This document shows, piece by piece, positions 8,659 to 19,401 of a stretch of 64,000 nt of DNA. Below the pieces are notes generated by a model, which worked only from the letters and a program-made list of their open reading frames with translations, made no database searches and was not told the DNA's origin. A program made the position numbers and the translations under genes. The stretch is from Nitrospira sp. (GTDB lineage Bacteria; Nitrospirota; Nitrospiria; Nitrospirales; Nitrospiraceae), in contig SWDM01000021.1 of assembly GCA_005116835.1 (NCBI GenBank), positions 1 through 64,000 on the forward strand, in the 5' to 3' direction. Every line of letters begins with the position of its first letter. Position 1 is the stretch's first letter.

Positions 8659-9291
8659 ATGGGTATCGTTATAGCTCGATGGGGTTTGGCAGGTTTCATG
8701 GTGATTAGCGCGCTTGCCATAGGCACCCAAGCTAAGGCAGAAGAGTGGAAGATGGAACAGGGTGGAATTGAACAAGGCAAAGTTGTGCTTGGTATGCGCG
8801 CAGGATTTGCTCCATTGACCCAATCGTTGACGAGTAATAGCTCGACCGACGTAGCATCCGTGGTCAACTTCCAGGCCCTGTATAGCCTCAACAAGTGGCT
8901 TCTGGCCGGTATGATGTTGGAATGGGAACGCCATGGAGTGAGTGTGGAGCAGCCGTCGATTGATCTAGGGCATCAAGATACGGTCTCTGTACTTCCGACC
9001 GTTGAAGTCCGTCCGGTTAAGTTCGGTCCAATCATTCCGTACGCGAACATGAGCTTCGGCGTAAACGTGAATAGCTTTGGAGGAAACGCTGGCAACCAAA
9101 TTAGCCCTAGCAACACATTTGCGTGGAGACTCGGCTGGGGCTCAGACTACATGCTTACGAAACAGCTTGCCCTTAACACGGAGATGGCCTACAAGCGCAA
9201 CGACGGCCATGCGACGGTGAACGGCGGTCTTAACAACGACTGGAATGCCTCATCCTTCGGTTTTCTCTTCGGCGCAAAACTTTTCTTTTAA
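8659..9291 (+). CDS. Outer-membrane beta-barrel protein
   Basis: 210 residues with a signal peptide (to about residue 27, TQAKA|EE) and alternating amphipathic strands ending in a C-terminal aromatic pair (FGFLFGAKLFF), the outer-membrane insertion signal. Size and strand count suggest an eight-stranded OmpW/OmpA-barrel-like protein. A strong GGAGGG site lies eight bases before the ATG, and a 12-bp hairpin follows the stop, so it is monocistronic. Its position after the metal importer may be coincidental. Function unknown. Confidence 0.8.
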   Translation: MGIVIARWGLAGFMVISALAIGTQAKAEEWKMEQGGIEQGKVVLGMRAGFAPLTQSLTSNSSTDVASVVNFQALYSLNKWLLAGMMLEWERHGVSVEQPSIDLGHQDTVSVLPTVEVRPVKFGPIIPYANMSFGVNVNSFGGNAGNQISPSNTFAWRLGWGSDYMLTKQLALNTEMAYKRNDGHATVNGGLNNDWNASSFGFLFGAKLFF

Positions 9292-9318
9292 TTTCTGAAG
9301 TTTTGAAGAAGATGTCAT

Positions 9319-9353
9319 GCCGTGGAACCCCTGTGGCCCAAGGGTTCCACGGC
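9319..9353 (+). terminator. Hairpin after the outer-membrane protein gene
   Basis: GCCGTGGAACCC pairs perfectly with GGGTTCCACGGC over 12 bp with an 11-base loop, 28 bases after the stop codon. No T tract follows, so it is an intrinsic-terminator-like stem or an mRNA-stabilising end rather than a textbook terminator. Confidence 0.7.
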
Positions 9354-9403
9354 ACTATGGGAGATGGTAAGCCGCAACGACTCACCGACAAGAAGACTAC
9401 CGG

Positions 9404-9835
9404 CTATTCTCGCAGGCCTTGCTTGCTGCGGCTCCAGACCATCCCGGTCTGCTCTTTTGAGCTAAAACCCAGTTTTTCGTAAAAGCCTGGCATCCTGGTA
9501 CAGAGCCAGAAGAGTTCCACTTTCTTGAGGCGGGGATGGTGTAAGATGCGTTGGACGATGTCCGCGCCGACACCTTGCCGCTGATAGGCTTTGTCGACGA
9601 TGACATCCCAGATGGTTGCGCGGTAGACGTAGTCGGTTAATACCCGTCCAAATCCTATTAACTGGTCACAGTCCCAGGCCGTGATAGCCACATCGGTGTG
9701 GCGCAACATCTCGCCTGCATCCTCAAGGCTTCGTCCTTTAGCCCAGGGAGCTTGTTGGTAGAGACGGACGAGCTTGGCAGGGTCGAGGTCCTTCTTCTCA
9801 GAGAAGGTGATGACGGGCTTGAGGGTTGGGGGCAT
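9404..9835 (-). CDS. GNAT family N-acetyltransferase
   Basis: 143 residues with the GNAT fold: strand beta4 (IWDVIVDKAYQ), acetyl-CoA-binding motif A QRQGVGADIV, and the motif B end MPGFYEKLGF. The substrate is not predictable; it could acetylate a small amine or protein N-terminus. Monocistronic, divergent from the zinc-ribbon gene with only 62 bases between the starts, so the two may share a control region. Confidence 0.88.
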   Translation of the reverse strand: MPPTLKPVITFSEKKDLDPAKLVRLYQQAPWAKGRSLEDAGEMLRHTDVAITAWDCDQLIGFGRVLTDYVYRATIWDVIVDKAYQRQGVGADIVQRILHHPRLKKVELFWLCTRMPGFYEKLGFSSKEQTGMVWSRSKQGLRE

Positions 9836-9897
9836 CTTGTACTAGATTATCTCCCAGTCAGAGTAGTGTTATTCACACGGAGTGTACGAGGAACAGC

Positions 9898-10077
9898 ATG
9901 GCAACGCAAGTCCGAACCTGCCCTAAATGCGCGCAATTAATGTGGCTGAATGAAGACCAGTATGAACAGTTGGATGTGGAAACTATTCGAGGAAAGTGTC
10001 CTCAATGCGGATCAACAGTTCGCTTTAAGCTTGTCTCGCAAGGAGACAATGCAGCCGGCCCTAAAATGGGCCATTGA
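9898..10077 (+). CDS. Small zinc-ribbon protein
   Basis: A 59-residue protein with two Cys pairs, CPKC near residue 8 and CPQC near residue 34, making one zinc ribbon (MJ0042-like finger pattern: CPxC..W....CPxCG..FR). The ATG at 9898 follows CGAGGA; an in-frame start further upstream would lie inside the divergent promoter. Such free ribbons may bind nucleic acid or act as structural adaptors; no specific role can be given. Confidence 0.75.
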   Translation: MATQVRTCPKCAQLMWLNEDQYEQLDVETIRGKCPQCGSTVRFKLVSQGDNAAGPKMGH

Positions 10078-10092
10078 TCTCTTCGCGGAATG

Positions 10093-10160
10093 TGCAATTT
10101 TGAATGTGTAATGTAGAATTTGCAATTCCTCATTTAACACTCATCACTCAACATTTCCAA
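10093..10160. repeat. Heptad-period palindromic repeat (ATTNNNN type)
   Basis: ATTTTGA, ATGTGTA, ATGTAGA, ATTTGCA, ATTCCTC, ATTTAAC, ACTCATC, ACTCAAC, ATTTCCA follow each other in strict seven-base register. Left-hand units (TGAATGTG) and right-hand units (CACTCATC-like) are roughly inverted. It lies between two convergent genes. Confidence 0.65.
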
Positions 10161-10583
10161 TCACATTCCCCGTCCCGCTCCATCCAGTTCAGGTTTGTTG
10201 CCCGGTAGAATTTTGTTCAGCGTGGACCGGTACTCGCCTGTGCGGACTTGGTCGATGCGTCCCACTTCAATCTCTTTATCCCGTTGCATCCGTTCCAGAT
10301 GATCGAGGACTGAAAGGAGAGGATGGACGGAGCCAAGCAATCGGCCCACCTCGAAGGCTTCCAGCGATTCCACAAATAATTCGTTCAGCCCTTTATAGGG
10401 AGTTCCACCGCTCTGACTCCGGAACCGTGAGACAATTTCTTCATACTCTTCGATCGCCTCCAACTTGGGCTTCACGCCGGTTGGCACTGCCGACAGATGA
10501 ACGATCGGCGGTAATTTTGACGCATAGATTTTCAGGTGGGCAATCAATCCGCCCATCACGTCGAGTACATCGGCCGTCTGCAT
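10161..10583 (-). CDS. Conserved-looking hypothetical protein
   Basis: 140 residues, soluble, no signal peptide, mostly helical by composition (LDVMGGLIAHLKIYASKLPP; EEYEEIVSRFRSQ; LNELFVESLEAFEVGRLLGSVHPLLSVLDHLERMQRD). ATG start with GAGGA nine bases before. It sits 48 bases downstream of rluD on the same strand and may be cotranscribed. I do not recognise the family. Confidence 0.65.
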   Translation of the reverse strand: MQTADVLDVMGGLIAHLKIYASKLPPIVHLSAVPTGVKPKLEAIEEYEEIVSRFRSQSGGTPYKGLNELFVESLEAFEVGRLLGSVHPLLSVLDHLERMQRDKEIEVGRIDQVRTGEYRSTLNKILPGNKPELDGAGRGM

Positions 10584-10631
10584 GATCTTGTCCTCTGAGG
10601 CGGCATGGCTTGCGCCAAGCTGTGATGCCTA

Positions 10632-11597
10632 TCAAGGTTTTCTGGTACCAGGAGTTGGCGCAAGGCTGCCTAGAGCCTGAAAGACCTGCTCCATATCGGG
10701 AGGAGCGGGCTTTGTATATTCATGAAAATCGCCGGTGGTAGGATGCCGAAAACCCAGGGTTCTCGCATGTAACATTACCCGAGGAATCTCGACTCCCTCT
10801 ATCGTGCAAACCTTCCTCCCGCCATAGGTCTGGTCTCCAAGAATAGGATGGCCGAGAGACGCCAAATGAACGCGGAGTTGGTGCGTTCGACCTGTGCGGG
10901 GGTATAGCAGCACATGGGCAGACAGTTTTCCGAAGCGATGGTCAACCTTGTATTCCGTCACGGATTCCTTGGGTCGGGCCGTGTGAGCAGAGAATTTTTT
11001 CCGCTCCTTTTTGTCACGACCAATCGCCAACTCAATCAAACCATGACCTTTTTTCGGCACTCCCGAGATAAGAGCCTCATATACTCTCGTGATGGTGTGG
11101 TGTTTGAATTGGGCTGACAGAGCACGATGGGCTTCATCAGCCTTGGCGATCACCATCACGCCGGACGTATCCTTGTCCAGGCGATGGACTAACCCAGGCC
11201 GTTCTTTTCCGCCGATTGTCGAGACAGTGCCCCCAGAGGTCTGGAAATGATGGAGCAGCGCATTGACCAACGTCCCGGCCCAATGACCAGGCGCAGGGTG
11301 GACGACCAGTCCAGCAGGTTTGTTTAGGAGCAACAGTACGTCGTCTTCATAGAGAATCTCCAGGGGGATCGACTCGCCTTTGATCTCTAATGGCTCCGCC
11401 TTTGGTATGTCAAATGTGATCGTATCGCCAGGCTTAATCTTTTGACTCGGCTTAACCTTCTGGCCGTTGATCTGTACGCGCCCTTGGCCAATCAATCGTT
11501 GCAAGGCTGAGCGGGATAACTTGGGTTCACGATTGACCAGAAAGATATCCAGCCGTTTGGGTAGCTCCCCGGCTGTCACGACAAACTCGGTTACCAT
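10632..11597 (-). CDS. rluD: RluD-family 23S rRNA pseudouridine synthase
   Basis: 321 residues: an N-terminal S4 RNA-binding domain (residues 13-60, RLDIFLVNREPKLSRSALQRLI) and the RluA/RluD catalytic domain with the HRLDKDTSG motif, catalytic D141. LLLLNKPAGLVVHPAPGH and RTGRTHQLRVHLASLGHPILGD are further signatures. The presence of S4 and the length favour RluD (pseudouridines 1911/1915/1917 of helix 69) over RluA. Start ATG with GAGGA about ten bases upstream. Confidence 0.92.
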   Translation of the reverse strand: MVTEFVVTAGELPKRLDIFLVNREPKLSRSALQRLIGQGRVQINGQKVKPSQKIKPGDTITFDIPKAEPLEIKGESIPLEILYEDDVLLLLNKPAGLVVHPAPGHWAGTLVNALLHHFQTSGGTVSTIGGKERPGLVHRLDKDTSGVMVIAKADEAHRALSAQFKHHTITRVYEALISGVPKKGHGLIELAIGRDKKERKKFSAHTARPKESVTEYKVDHRFGKLSAHVLLYPRTGRTHQLRVHLASLGHPILGDQTYGGRKVCTIEGVEIPRVMLHARTLGFRHPTTGDFHEYTKPAPPDMEQVFQALGSLAPTPGTRKP

Positions 11598-11899
11598 AGA
11601 AGAATCGTCCTCATCAGCAGTGTCTCGTCTCGCTACTGTAACGCAAGGCTCAATGACAATCGAGGGGCCTGTTGTTCACTTCTTGGCAAGACGTTCCGGC
11701 CCCTCAAGATCCTCAGGTTTTTATTAGGGTGGCGGGGAAACATACCGTGGGATGAGCTGGGTCACTCGGGCATAGGTGAGGGCTGGTGCGATATCATTTG
11801 CACAGTTCGAGTGACCAGGTTCTGATCATGCGAGCTCCTGAAGAAAGGAGTCGGCACAGGCATCGTTCGAAGCGCTGGCCGTGTGGGATGGTGCGAGGG
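11598..11899. other. Intergenic region between atpC and rluD
   Basis: No gene supported. A GAGGGGCC/GGCCCCTC pair separated by about 30 bases (about 11662-11706) could form a long-loop stem on either strand, followed on the plus strand by a GGTTTTTATT run. It could end transcription of one neighbour, but the loop is too long for a confident terminator call. Confidence 0.4.
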
Positions 11900-12322
11900 T
11901 TAGGCGTGACCGGTCTTGTGGGTGCGGTCGGCGATCTTTTTTCGGAGACGGGCTTTTTCGAGGCTGATTTCAGCTTGTCTGACATCGGAGGGCAGGCCTC
12001 CGGCCTTGAGCTGTTGTTCAGCCTTCTCAACGGCAGCTTGGGCGCGGCCTACGTCGATATCTTCGGCCTTCTCAGCGATCTCGGCCATGATCGTGACTTT
12101 TGTCGGCGTGACTTCTGCAAAGCCCCAGAGAACTGCCATGTGGTTGGTCACATCACCGATGCGATAGCGCAGCTCGCCGATACGTAAGGTGGACAGAAAA
12201 TGACAATGTCCAGGCAGGACACCGAACTCACCCTCTGAGCCGGGGGCGATGACCTCATCCACCTGCTGGCTCAAGAGCATCTTCTCCGGCGTGACCACTT
12301 CTAACAAGAGCTTTCCAGCCAT
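11900..12322 (-). CDS. atpC: F1 ATP synthase epsilon subunit
   Basis: 140 residues: the N-terminal beta sandwich (LLLEVVTPEKMLLSQQVDEVIAPGSEGEFGVLPGHCHFLSTL is the classic epsilon start) and a two-helix C-terminal domain (VGRAQAAVEKAEQQL). It inhibits ATP hydrolysis and links gamma to the c-ring. Last gene of atpHAGDC, separated from atpD by a heptad-period repeat. ATG with GAGGAAAG upstream. Confidence 0.95.
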   Translation of the reverse strand: MAGKLLLEVVTPEKMLLSQQVDEVIAPGSEGEFGVLPGHCHFLSTLRIGELRYRIGDVTNHMAVLWGFAEVTPTKVTIMAEIAEKAEDIDVGRAQAAVEKAEQQLKAGGLPSDVRQAEISLEKARLRKKIADRTHKTGHA

Positions 12323-12332
12323 TCTTTCCTCG

Positions 12333-12418
12333 TGAAACGTGAAAGGTTAGAGGTGAAAGGTATAACCGATGAAGAGTAGTCTTCTCGTTTCACCTTTCAC
12401 GTTTTACTTCTCACGCCG
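12333..12418. repeat. Heptad-period palindromic repeat (GTGAAAC type)
   Basis: GTGAAAC GTGAAAG GTTAGAG GTGAAAG on the left and GTTTCAC CTTTCAC GTTTTAC TTCTCAC on the right, each in perfect seven-base register and mutually inverted. It fills the atpD-atpC gap and would fold into a long stem in the operon mRNA. Confidence 0.8.
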
Positions 12419-13955
<1,537 letters not shown>

Positions 13956-14834
13956 CTATTTCAGTGCCTCTGCGCCGCCGACGATGTCCATCAGTTCTTT
14001 AGTAATGGCGGTCTGGCGTGTCTTGTTGTAATGCAAGGTCACTTTTTTGATCAATTGTCCCGCGTTCCTGGTCGCGCCGTCCATCGCCGCCATTCTGGCG
14101 CCATGTTCCGCTGCGGCTGATTCCAGTAATATACGAAACGTCTGCGTCTGGAAATGTTTGGGAATGAATATGTTCAAGAGTTCCGCTTCGTCCGGTTCAT
14201 AGAGGTAGCTTCCGCCGGTCGTGCCTTCCGCCTGCGTTGCCCCAAACTCGGCTGCGGCATCCACAGGGAAGAGCTTCTCCACGATCACTCGCTGCTGAAT
14301 AGCCGACTTGAACTCGTTATAGACGATGTGGAGTTCGTCGAACGTCCCCTTGATGAAGCTGTCGGTCAGGTCGCCGCCGATATCGATGGCATGTTCGAAC
14401 GTGAGTTTGTCGAAGATGCCGGTCCATTCCTGCCTGATCGGCCAGGTGCGGCGGCGAAAATAGTCGCGGCCTTTGCGCCCCACGATGCTCAAATTGACTT
14501 GCGACCCCTGGGCTTCACATTGCCGTACAAATTCCGAACTCTTTCGTACGATATTGCCGTTGAACCCGCCGCACAGCCCGCGATCGCTTGTGATGACGAG
14601 CACCTCGACCTTCTTACCGTCGCGCTTCTGCAGGAGGGGATGAGAAGATCGATTGACACGTTGGCTCAGGTTGCTGACCACACCCCGCATCTTAAGGGCG
14701 TAGGGGCGCGCCGCCAGAATACGGTCCTGGGATCGTTTCAGCTTCGCCGCAGCCACCATCTTCATGGCCTTGGTAATCTTTTGTGTATTCTTAAACGCCG
14801 CAATTTTACGGCGTAGGCTCTGTAAGCTCGGCAT
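13956..14834 (-). CDS. atpG: F1 ATP synthase gamma subunit
   Basis: 292 residues, the central rotor shaft of F1. Diagnostic ends are present: N-terminal SLRRKIAAFKNTQKITKAMKMVAAAKL and C-terminal NKTRQTAITKELMDIVGGAEAL, the two helices of the coiled coil; GDRGLCGGFN is also conserved (here TSDRGLCGGFNGN). Between atpA and atpD. Ribosome site weak (AAAAGA). Confidence 0.96.
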   Translation of the reverse strand: MPSLQSLRRKIAAFKNTQKITKAMKMVAAAKLKRSQDRILAARPYALKMRGVVSNLSQRVNRSSHPLLQKRDGKKVEVLVITSDRGLCGGFNGNIVRKSSEFVRQCEAQGSQVNLSIVGRKGRDYFRRRTWPIRQEWTGIFDKLTFEHAIDIGGDLTDSFIKGTFDELHIVYNEFKSAIQQRVIVEKLFPVDAAAEFGATQAEGTTGGSYLYEPDEAELLNIFIPKHFQTQTFRILLESAAAEHGARMAAMDGATRNAGQLIKKVTLHYNKTRQTAITKELMDIVGGAEALK

Positions 14835-14835
14835 T

Positions 14836-14899
14836 CTTTTAGCTTTCAGCTGTTAGCCGTCAGCTCTCAGCGCCATGCTGACAGCTGACGTGCTGATGG
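14836..14899. repeat. Heptad-period palindromic repeat (AGCTNTC type)
   Basis: AGCTTTC AGCTGTT AGCCGTC AGCTCTC then inverted units GCTGACA GCTGACG TGCTGAT, all in seven-base register. It fills the atpA-atpG gap. The heptamer differs from those in the other two atp gaps, yet the period and symmetry are the same. Confidence 0.75.
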
Positions 14900-16417
14900 C
14901 TACTTGGCTCCGTATCCCATCTTTTGCTTAAAGGTCGCGATGATCTCTTTGAGTCTCGCCGCGACCTTGTCATCGATTTTTCCAATGCTCGCGATCTCTT
15001 TTTTCAGTTCAGGGTGATGCTGTTGCACGTAGTGCAACATGTCTGCTTCAAACTGTTGGACTTTATCGACCGGGACATCATCCAGGTAACCATTGACACC
15101 GGCGTAAATCGACAACACTTGATCGGCGACCGGCATTGGTTTGTATTGTCCCTGCTTGAGCAGTTCCACCATGCGCACCCCGCGCGCGAGCTGCATCTGT
15201 GTGGCCTTGTCCAGCTCGCTGCCGAACTGCGAGAACGCGGCCATTTCGCGGTACTGCGCGAGATCGAGCCGGAGGGTGCCGGCGACTTGTTTCATGGTCT
15301 TAATCTGAGCCGAACCTCCGACGCGGGAGACCGATAGGCCCACATTAATCGCTGGGCGTATGCCGGAGTAGAACAGATCGCTACCGAGATAGATCTGCCC
15401 ATCGGTAATCGAAATCACGTTGGTCGGGATGTAGGCGGACACGTCGCCGGCTTGCGTTTCGATAATAGGCAATGCTGTGAGACTTCCCCCTCCCAGCTTG
15501 TCGCTGAGTTTTGCCGCGCGCTCCAATAACCGGGAGTGGAGATAGAAGACGTCGCCCGGATAGGCTTCACGGCCCGGCGGTCGGCGAAGCAGGAGCGATA
15601 GTTGGCGATAGGCCACAGCATGTTTCGAGAGGTCGTCGTAGACGATTAAGGCATGTTTGCCGTTGTCCCGGAAGTATTCGCCGATAGCGGCGCCGGAGAA
15701 AGGCGCCAGGTACTGCATGGGCGCCGCATCGCTTGCGGTGGCTGCCACCACGATGCTGTACTCCATCGCATGACTTTCTTCCAGCGTCTTGACTACGCGT
15801 GCCACAGTCGAACGTTTCTGGCCGATGGCGACGTAGATACAGAAGACGTTGAGGCCCTTTTGATTGATGATCGTATCGACGGCGATGGCGGTCTTGCCGG
15901 TTTGCCGATCGCCGATGATCAACTCACGCTGCCCTCGGCCGATGGGAATCATCGCGTCGATGGCCTTGATGCCAGTTTGCAAAGGTTCGCGCACCGATTG
16001 ACGAGTATTCACACCGGGCGCAACGACTTCGATTCGAGATGAGAGGTTCGACTTGATCGGGCCTTTACCATCGATGGGCTGCCCGATCGCGTTCACCACA
16101 CGGCCGATGAGGGCTTCGCCGACTGGGACTTCGGCAATTCGCCCCGTGCGCTTGACAGGATCGCCTTCCTTGACTCCCACGTCTTCGCCCATGAGCACGG
16201 CGCCGACGTTGTCTTCTTCGAGGTTCAGCGCGATTCCATAAAGTCCGCCGGGGAATTCGAGCATTTCGCCAGCCATGGCGCCATCGAGCCCATAGACCTT
16301 TGCAATTCCATCTCCGACCTGGATGACTGAACCGGTTTCTTTGACATCGACCTGCTTGTCGAAACCCTTGATCTTTTCTTTGATAATCGAGCTGATTTCT
16401 TCTGCCTTAATCTGCAT
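14900..16417 (-). CDS. atpA: F1 ATP synthase alpha subunit
   Basis: 505 residues, normal length. Non-catalytic nucleotide-binding subunit: P-loop [11 protein letters not shown] (about 170-180), visitor-loop region [22 protein letters not shown] and the [10 protein letters not shown] motif carrying the arginine finger. N-terminal crown domain [15 protein letters not shown]. Start ATG with AAGGAG; atpH ends two bases before. Confidence 0.98.
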   Translation of the reverse strand: MQIKAEEISSIIKEKIKGFDKQVDVKETGSVIQVGDGIAKVYGLDGAMAGEMLEFPGGLYGIALNLEEDNVGAVLMGEDVGVKEGDPVKRTGRIAEVPVGEALIGRVVNAIGQPIDGKGPIKSNLSSRIEVVAPGVNTRQSVREPLQTGIKAIDAMIPIGRGQRELIIGDRQTGKTAIAVDTIINQKGLNVFCIYVAIGQKRSTVARVVKTLEESHAMEYSIVVAATASDAAPMQYLAPFSGAAIGEYFRDNGKHALIVYDDLSKHAVAYRQLSLLLRRPPGREAYPGDVFYLHSRLLERAAKLSDKLGGGSLTALPIIETQAGDVSAYIPTNVISITDGQIYLGSDLFYSGIRPAINVGLSVSRVGGSAQIKTMKQVAGTLRLDLAQYREMAAFSQFGSELDKATQMQLARGVRMVELLKQGQYKPMPVADQVLSIYAGVNGYLDDVPVDKVQQFEADMLHYVQQHHPELKKEIASIGKIDDKVAARLKEIIATFKQKMGYGAK

Positions 16418-16419
16418 GG

Positions 16420-16959
16420 CTACTCCTTAGTCAACAAACTCTGCATCGCTTGTAATCGCCCCAGTACGGTGCTGTCAACGACTGTACTGCCGAGACGGAT
16501 CTGCACCCCGGCGAGATAACGGGCATCCGTGTGAAAGGTGACTTCGACTTGTCGCTTGAGCATGGCGCGCAAGCGATCGCTGATTTGTTTCTGTTCATCC
16601 GGGGGCAGGGCCGTTGCGGAGAACACGGTAATTTGCTGGGTGCCTTTCGCCGCATCGGCAAGTTTCGTGAAGGCCTCGGCGATTTCAGGAAGAAAGCCGA
16701 CACGATTTTTCTTTACTAACTGACTTAGAAATGTTTTTCCGACTGGAGGACAGCCCAAGCGGGAACCAAGCTCTGCAAGGACGGCGATCTTATCTTCGGC
16801 GCCAAAAGCCGGCGAGGCGATAACATGGCGCAACGGGACAGAATCCTTGATCGCTTGTCCGAGCCCTGTTAAGGCCACACGGGTCGGTTCGATGCTGGAT
16901 ACGTCGAGTAACTCAAAGAGCGCTTGGGCATAACGTCGCGCCACTGCTGTCTTAATCAC
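16420..16959 (-). CDS. atpH: F1 ATP synthase delta subunit
   Basis: 179 residues, the stator cap linking the alpha N-terminus to the F0 b subunit. Typical start ([14 protein letters not shown]) and end ([21 protein letters not shown]). GTG start; no strong ribosome site. It is first in the operon here: the genes for a, c and b (atpB, atpE, atpF) that usually precede it are absent, the next gene upstream being mnmA, so F0 must be encoded elsewhere. Confidence 0.94.
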   Translation of the reverse strand: MIKTAVARRYAQALFELLDVSSIEPTRVALTGLGQAIKDSVPLRHVIASPAFGAEDKIAVLAELGSRLGCPPVGKTFLSQLVKKNRVGFLPEIAEAFTKLADAAKGTQQITVFSATALPPDEQKQISDRLRAMLKRQVEVTFHTDARYLAGVQIRLGSTVVDSTVLGRLQAMQSLLTKE

Positions 16960-16966
16960 GATACGA

Positions 16967-16996
16967 GTCCGTTCGTCTTGTTCGTGTTGTTTGTGA
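16967..16996. repeat. Half copy of 9-nt-period repeat
   Basis: GTTCGTCTT GTTCGTGTT GTTTGTGAT run in nine-base register just before the atpH start, resembling one arm of the dispersed 9-nt family. The inverted arm is not seen. Confidence 0.4.
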
Positions 16997-17096
16997 TGAC
17001 AAAGATAGAAGCCTTCGTGGCTAGCACGAAAAGCGGCGCGTCAAGGTAGCACTGGCGGAAGATGGCTGTCAATATGCAGGTGTGGCACAGGCGAAG

Positions 17097-18179
17097 CTAG
17101 AATGGTTGGATGATGCCGCCGCCCAGGACATGATCGTTTCGATAGAAGACTGCCGATTGCCCCGGACTCAGCGCGCGTTGCGGTTCATGGAATAGAAGGC
17201 GAAGGGTGCCATCTGAGCGAGGCTGGATTGTGGCAGGTGTGGCAGGCGTGGCATACCGGACCTTGACTTGGACCTCTACCGATCCACTAAGCAGGGAGGA
17301 GTCGAAGAGATTGAGGTCCGCCACGTCGCACTGACCTCGACGCAGTGAGTCTTCTGTTCCAAGAACGACAGTATTGGTAGCTGGTTGTACCTGCTGTACA
17401 TAGAGTCTGTGGCCTGTAGCAATACCGAGGCCTCGTCGTTGGCCCGGGGTATAAAAGGCGATTCCCTCATGGTCGCCTAAGTATCGGCCTTCGTTGTCTA
17501 CAAAGGCTCCTGGTTTCTTGGCGGTTGGCGCCTCTTTCTCGATGAAGGTCCGGTAGTCGCCGTGGCTCACAAAACATATTTCCTGGCTTTCCTTCAGTTC
17601 GTCTGCGGGAAGGCCTAAAGCCTCTGCTTCCCCCCATACGTCTGTCTTCTGCTTGCCTCCCACAGGAAAGAGGAGGCGGGTAAGCCATGACTGACGGATC
17701 CGATAGAGGAAATAGCTTTGATCTTTTTTGGAATCGCTTGCTCGCTGGAGCATCGGCAGTCCCCCGAATTCCCCAATGCGGACATAGTGGCCGGTGGCGA
17801 CAAAATCGATCCCACGCGCATCCGCGAGCTCGATGAGGCCTCGCAGTTTCACGCGCTCATTACAACGAACGCAGGGATTGGGAGTGGTGCCGTCGAGATA
17901 ACCGGCAACAAAGTCGTCGATCACACCGGCCCGAAAGGTTGCTCTGGTGTCGACCACTTCGTGCGGGATTTTCAATGTCTGTGCGACATACCGGGCAATG
18001 CCGACCTTGCAACAACCCCGCTCTTCCCAGCGCTTAGAGGGGGCAATCGTTTCGTCTTCGTGCTCCCAGACCTGAAGCGTGACGCCATGCACGTCGTATC
18101 CCTGACGTACTAGGAGCGCTGCGGCGACGGAGCTATCTACTCCGCCGCTCATGCCAAGAAGAACTGTAGGGTGAGCCAT
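17097..18179 (-). CDS. mnmA: tRNA-specific 2-thiouridylase
   Basis: 360 residues. Makes 2-thiouridine at wobble U34 of tRNA Lys, Glu and Gln. PP-loop SGGVDSS at 11-17, nucleophile C103 (NPCVRCN) and the catalytic persulfide C202 in ESQEICFVSHG are all intact, with the C-terminal beta-barrel. Functionally it completes the U34 modification begun by MnmE and MnmG, which are encoded at 21.8-25.2 kb. ATG start; transcribed towards the atp operon. Confidence 0.96.
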   Translation of the reverse strand: MAHPTVLLGMSGGVDSSVAAALLVRQGYDVHGVTLQVWEHEDETIAPSKRWEERGCCKVGIARYVAQTLKIPHEVVDTRATFRAGVIDDFVAGYLDGTTPNPCVRCNERVKLRGLIELADARGIDFVATGHYVRIGEFGGLPMLQRASDSKKDQSYFLYRIRQSWLTRLLFPVGGKQKTDVWGEAEALGLPADELKESQEICFVSHGDYRTFIEKEAPTAKKPGAFVDNEGRYLGDHEGIAFYTPGQRRGLGIATGHRLYVQQVQPATNTVVLGTEDSLRRGQCDVADLNLFDSSLLSGSVEVQVKVRYATPATPATIQPRSDGTLRLLFHEPQRALSPGQSAVFYRNDHVLGGGIIQPF

Positions 18180-18234
18180 ATGGTCGCTATTGTACTGAGG
18201 AGAGAGGAAAAGGGCTAGGGGGTGCTCTCAGCAG

Positions 18235-18660
18235 TTAACGGGCAGATGTAGCAAGGCCGCGGGAGAGATCGACCGGCTGGTCGCGCTCGCCGCCCCAATG
18301 GTAGTCGCCCATATCGCACATGCCATGGAAATGAGACCCTTCTTCAATCGCAATGACCGGAGTTCTGATATCGCCAATGAGGACGCCAGGTTTAAGAATA
18401 TGAATCTTTTCAAAGGCAGTGACAGTGCCGTTGATCTTGCCGCTATTCATGACCACCCCCGCCGATACGATTCCCTCGATTACGGCATGCTCGCCGATGA
18501 TCAACGTTCCGCTCGTATAGATCTCGCCCGCGACATGCCCATCAACCCGGACTGTGCCATCGAAGCTCAAGATGCCTTTGAAGTCTACGCCTTTGCCTAA
18601 AAGCGTAAAGTTCTCGCTGTCTTGCTCGCTCTGCTGGGGTCGTTCTTTCATCGCCCACAT
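18235..18660 (-). CDS. Bactofilin (polymer-forming cytoskeletal protein)
   Basis: About 141 residues with the DUF583/bactofilin beta-helix core: GKGVDFKGILSFDGTVRVDGHVAGEI, then GTLIIGEHAVIEGIVSAG and rungs ending near VIAIEEGS. Bactofilins polymerise without nucleotide into scaffolds for cell-shape, stalk or chromosome-anchoring complexes. ATG 18660 has GAGGAGG six bases upstream. A paralogue lies immediately upstream, and parAB is next, an arrangement like bactofilin-ParABS linkage in Myxococcus. Confidence 0.9.
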   Translation of the reverse strand: MWAMKERPQQSEQDSENFTLLGKGVDFKGILSFDGTVRVDGHVAGEIYTSGTLIIGEHAVIEGIVSAGVVMNSGKINGTVTAFEKIHILKPGVLIGDIRTPVIAIEEGSHFHGMCDMGDYHWGGERDQPVDLSRGLATSAR

Positions 18661-18746
18661 GATCGCCTCCTCATGCTCTTCCCGCACACGCTAGCCCATT
18701 ACCGTATAGATAATGAACAGGTAAATGCCTAAGTAGTAAACTATTC

Positions 18747-19244
18747 CTAACCATTGGCTCGCTTCAGGACAGGGGGCATGAGCACTCCGATTGGTTGAGG
18801 AGAGATATCCCGATGAATTTCGTGTGCGCCTTGAGTCATTTCGAGCGCGCCGTTGAACAGCACGCCGTCTTCCATTGAAAGGACCGGCGACTTGACGCTC
18901 CCATTCATGATCGCCGGAGCCCGAAGCTTGACGCTGTCTTTTGCGATAACGTCACCCGTGATCTTTCCCTTACATACGATGGTTCCGGCAGTGATTTTTG
19001 CTTCGATAATGGCCTCTTCACCGATAAGCAGCACCCCGTCGGTATGTATTTCTCCATCAAGTCGTCCGTCGATTCTCACCGTGCCGCTATAGGTGATGGT
19101 GCCTTTGAATTCGACTCCCTTGCCCACAAAAGCGCTGATATCCCCTGTTCCATCGGCAATTGTTGTGTTGGTAGTAACCATAGTGACCTCTTGACCTTCC
19201 TGCTCGCTAGAGCTTAGTTCTTCTTTTTTGTCCTGTCTCCACAT
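18747..19244 (-). CDS. Bactofilin (second copy)
   Basis: About 165 residues. Same beta-helix core as its neighbour (GKGVEFKGTITYSGTVRIDGRLDGEI, GVLLIGEEAIIEAKITAG) flanked by a charged N-terminal tail (MWRQDKKEELSSSEQEGQE) and a Pro-rich C-terminal tail, the usual bactofilin plan. ATG 19244 has GAGGAGG eight bases upstream. Tandem with the previous bactofilin and downstream of parB, so the pair may form a mixed filament near the origin. Confidence 0.9.
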   Translation of the reverse strand: MWRQDKKEELSSSEQEGQEVTMVTTNTTIADGTGDISAFVGKGVEFKGTITYSGTVRIDGRLDGEIHTDGVLLIGEEAIIEAKITAGTIVCKGKITGDVIAKDSVKLRAPAIMNGSVKSPVLSMEDGVLFNGALEMTQGAHEIHRDISPQPIGVLMPPVLKRANG

Positions 19245-19401
19245 GAACGCGCCTCCTCGAGTTGATATCTCCACTATTCCAGCGTAGTTGAGATGCTGTT
19301 ATGGAAAATAATCAATCTGAAAGAATATGGCCGCGCATACGTAGAAGCAACAAGTATGCCTCTGTCTCACTACGCATCTGTGAGGAAGAATGGTCTGTGG
19401 A

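Noticed and set aside
11660-11710. Structured RNA or terminator between atpC and rluD
   Set aside because: Stem of 8 bp with a loop of about 30 bases and no match to SRP or 6S RNA; left as an unnamed region.
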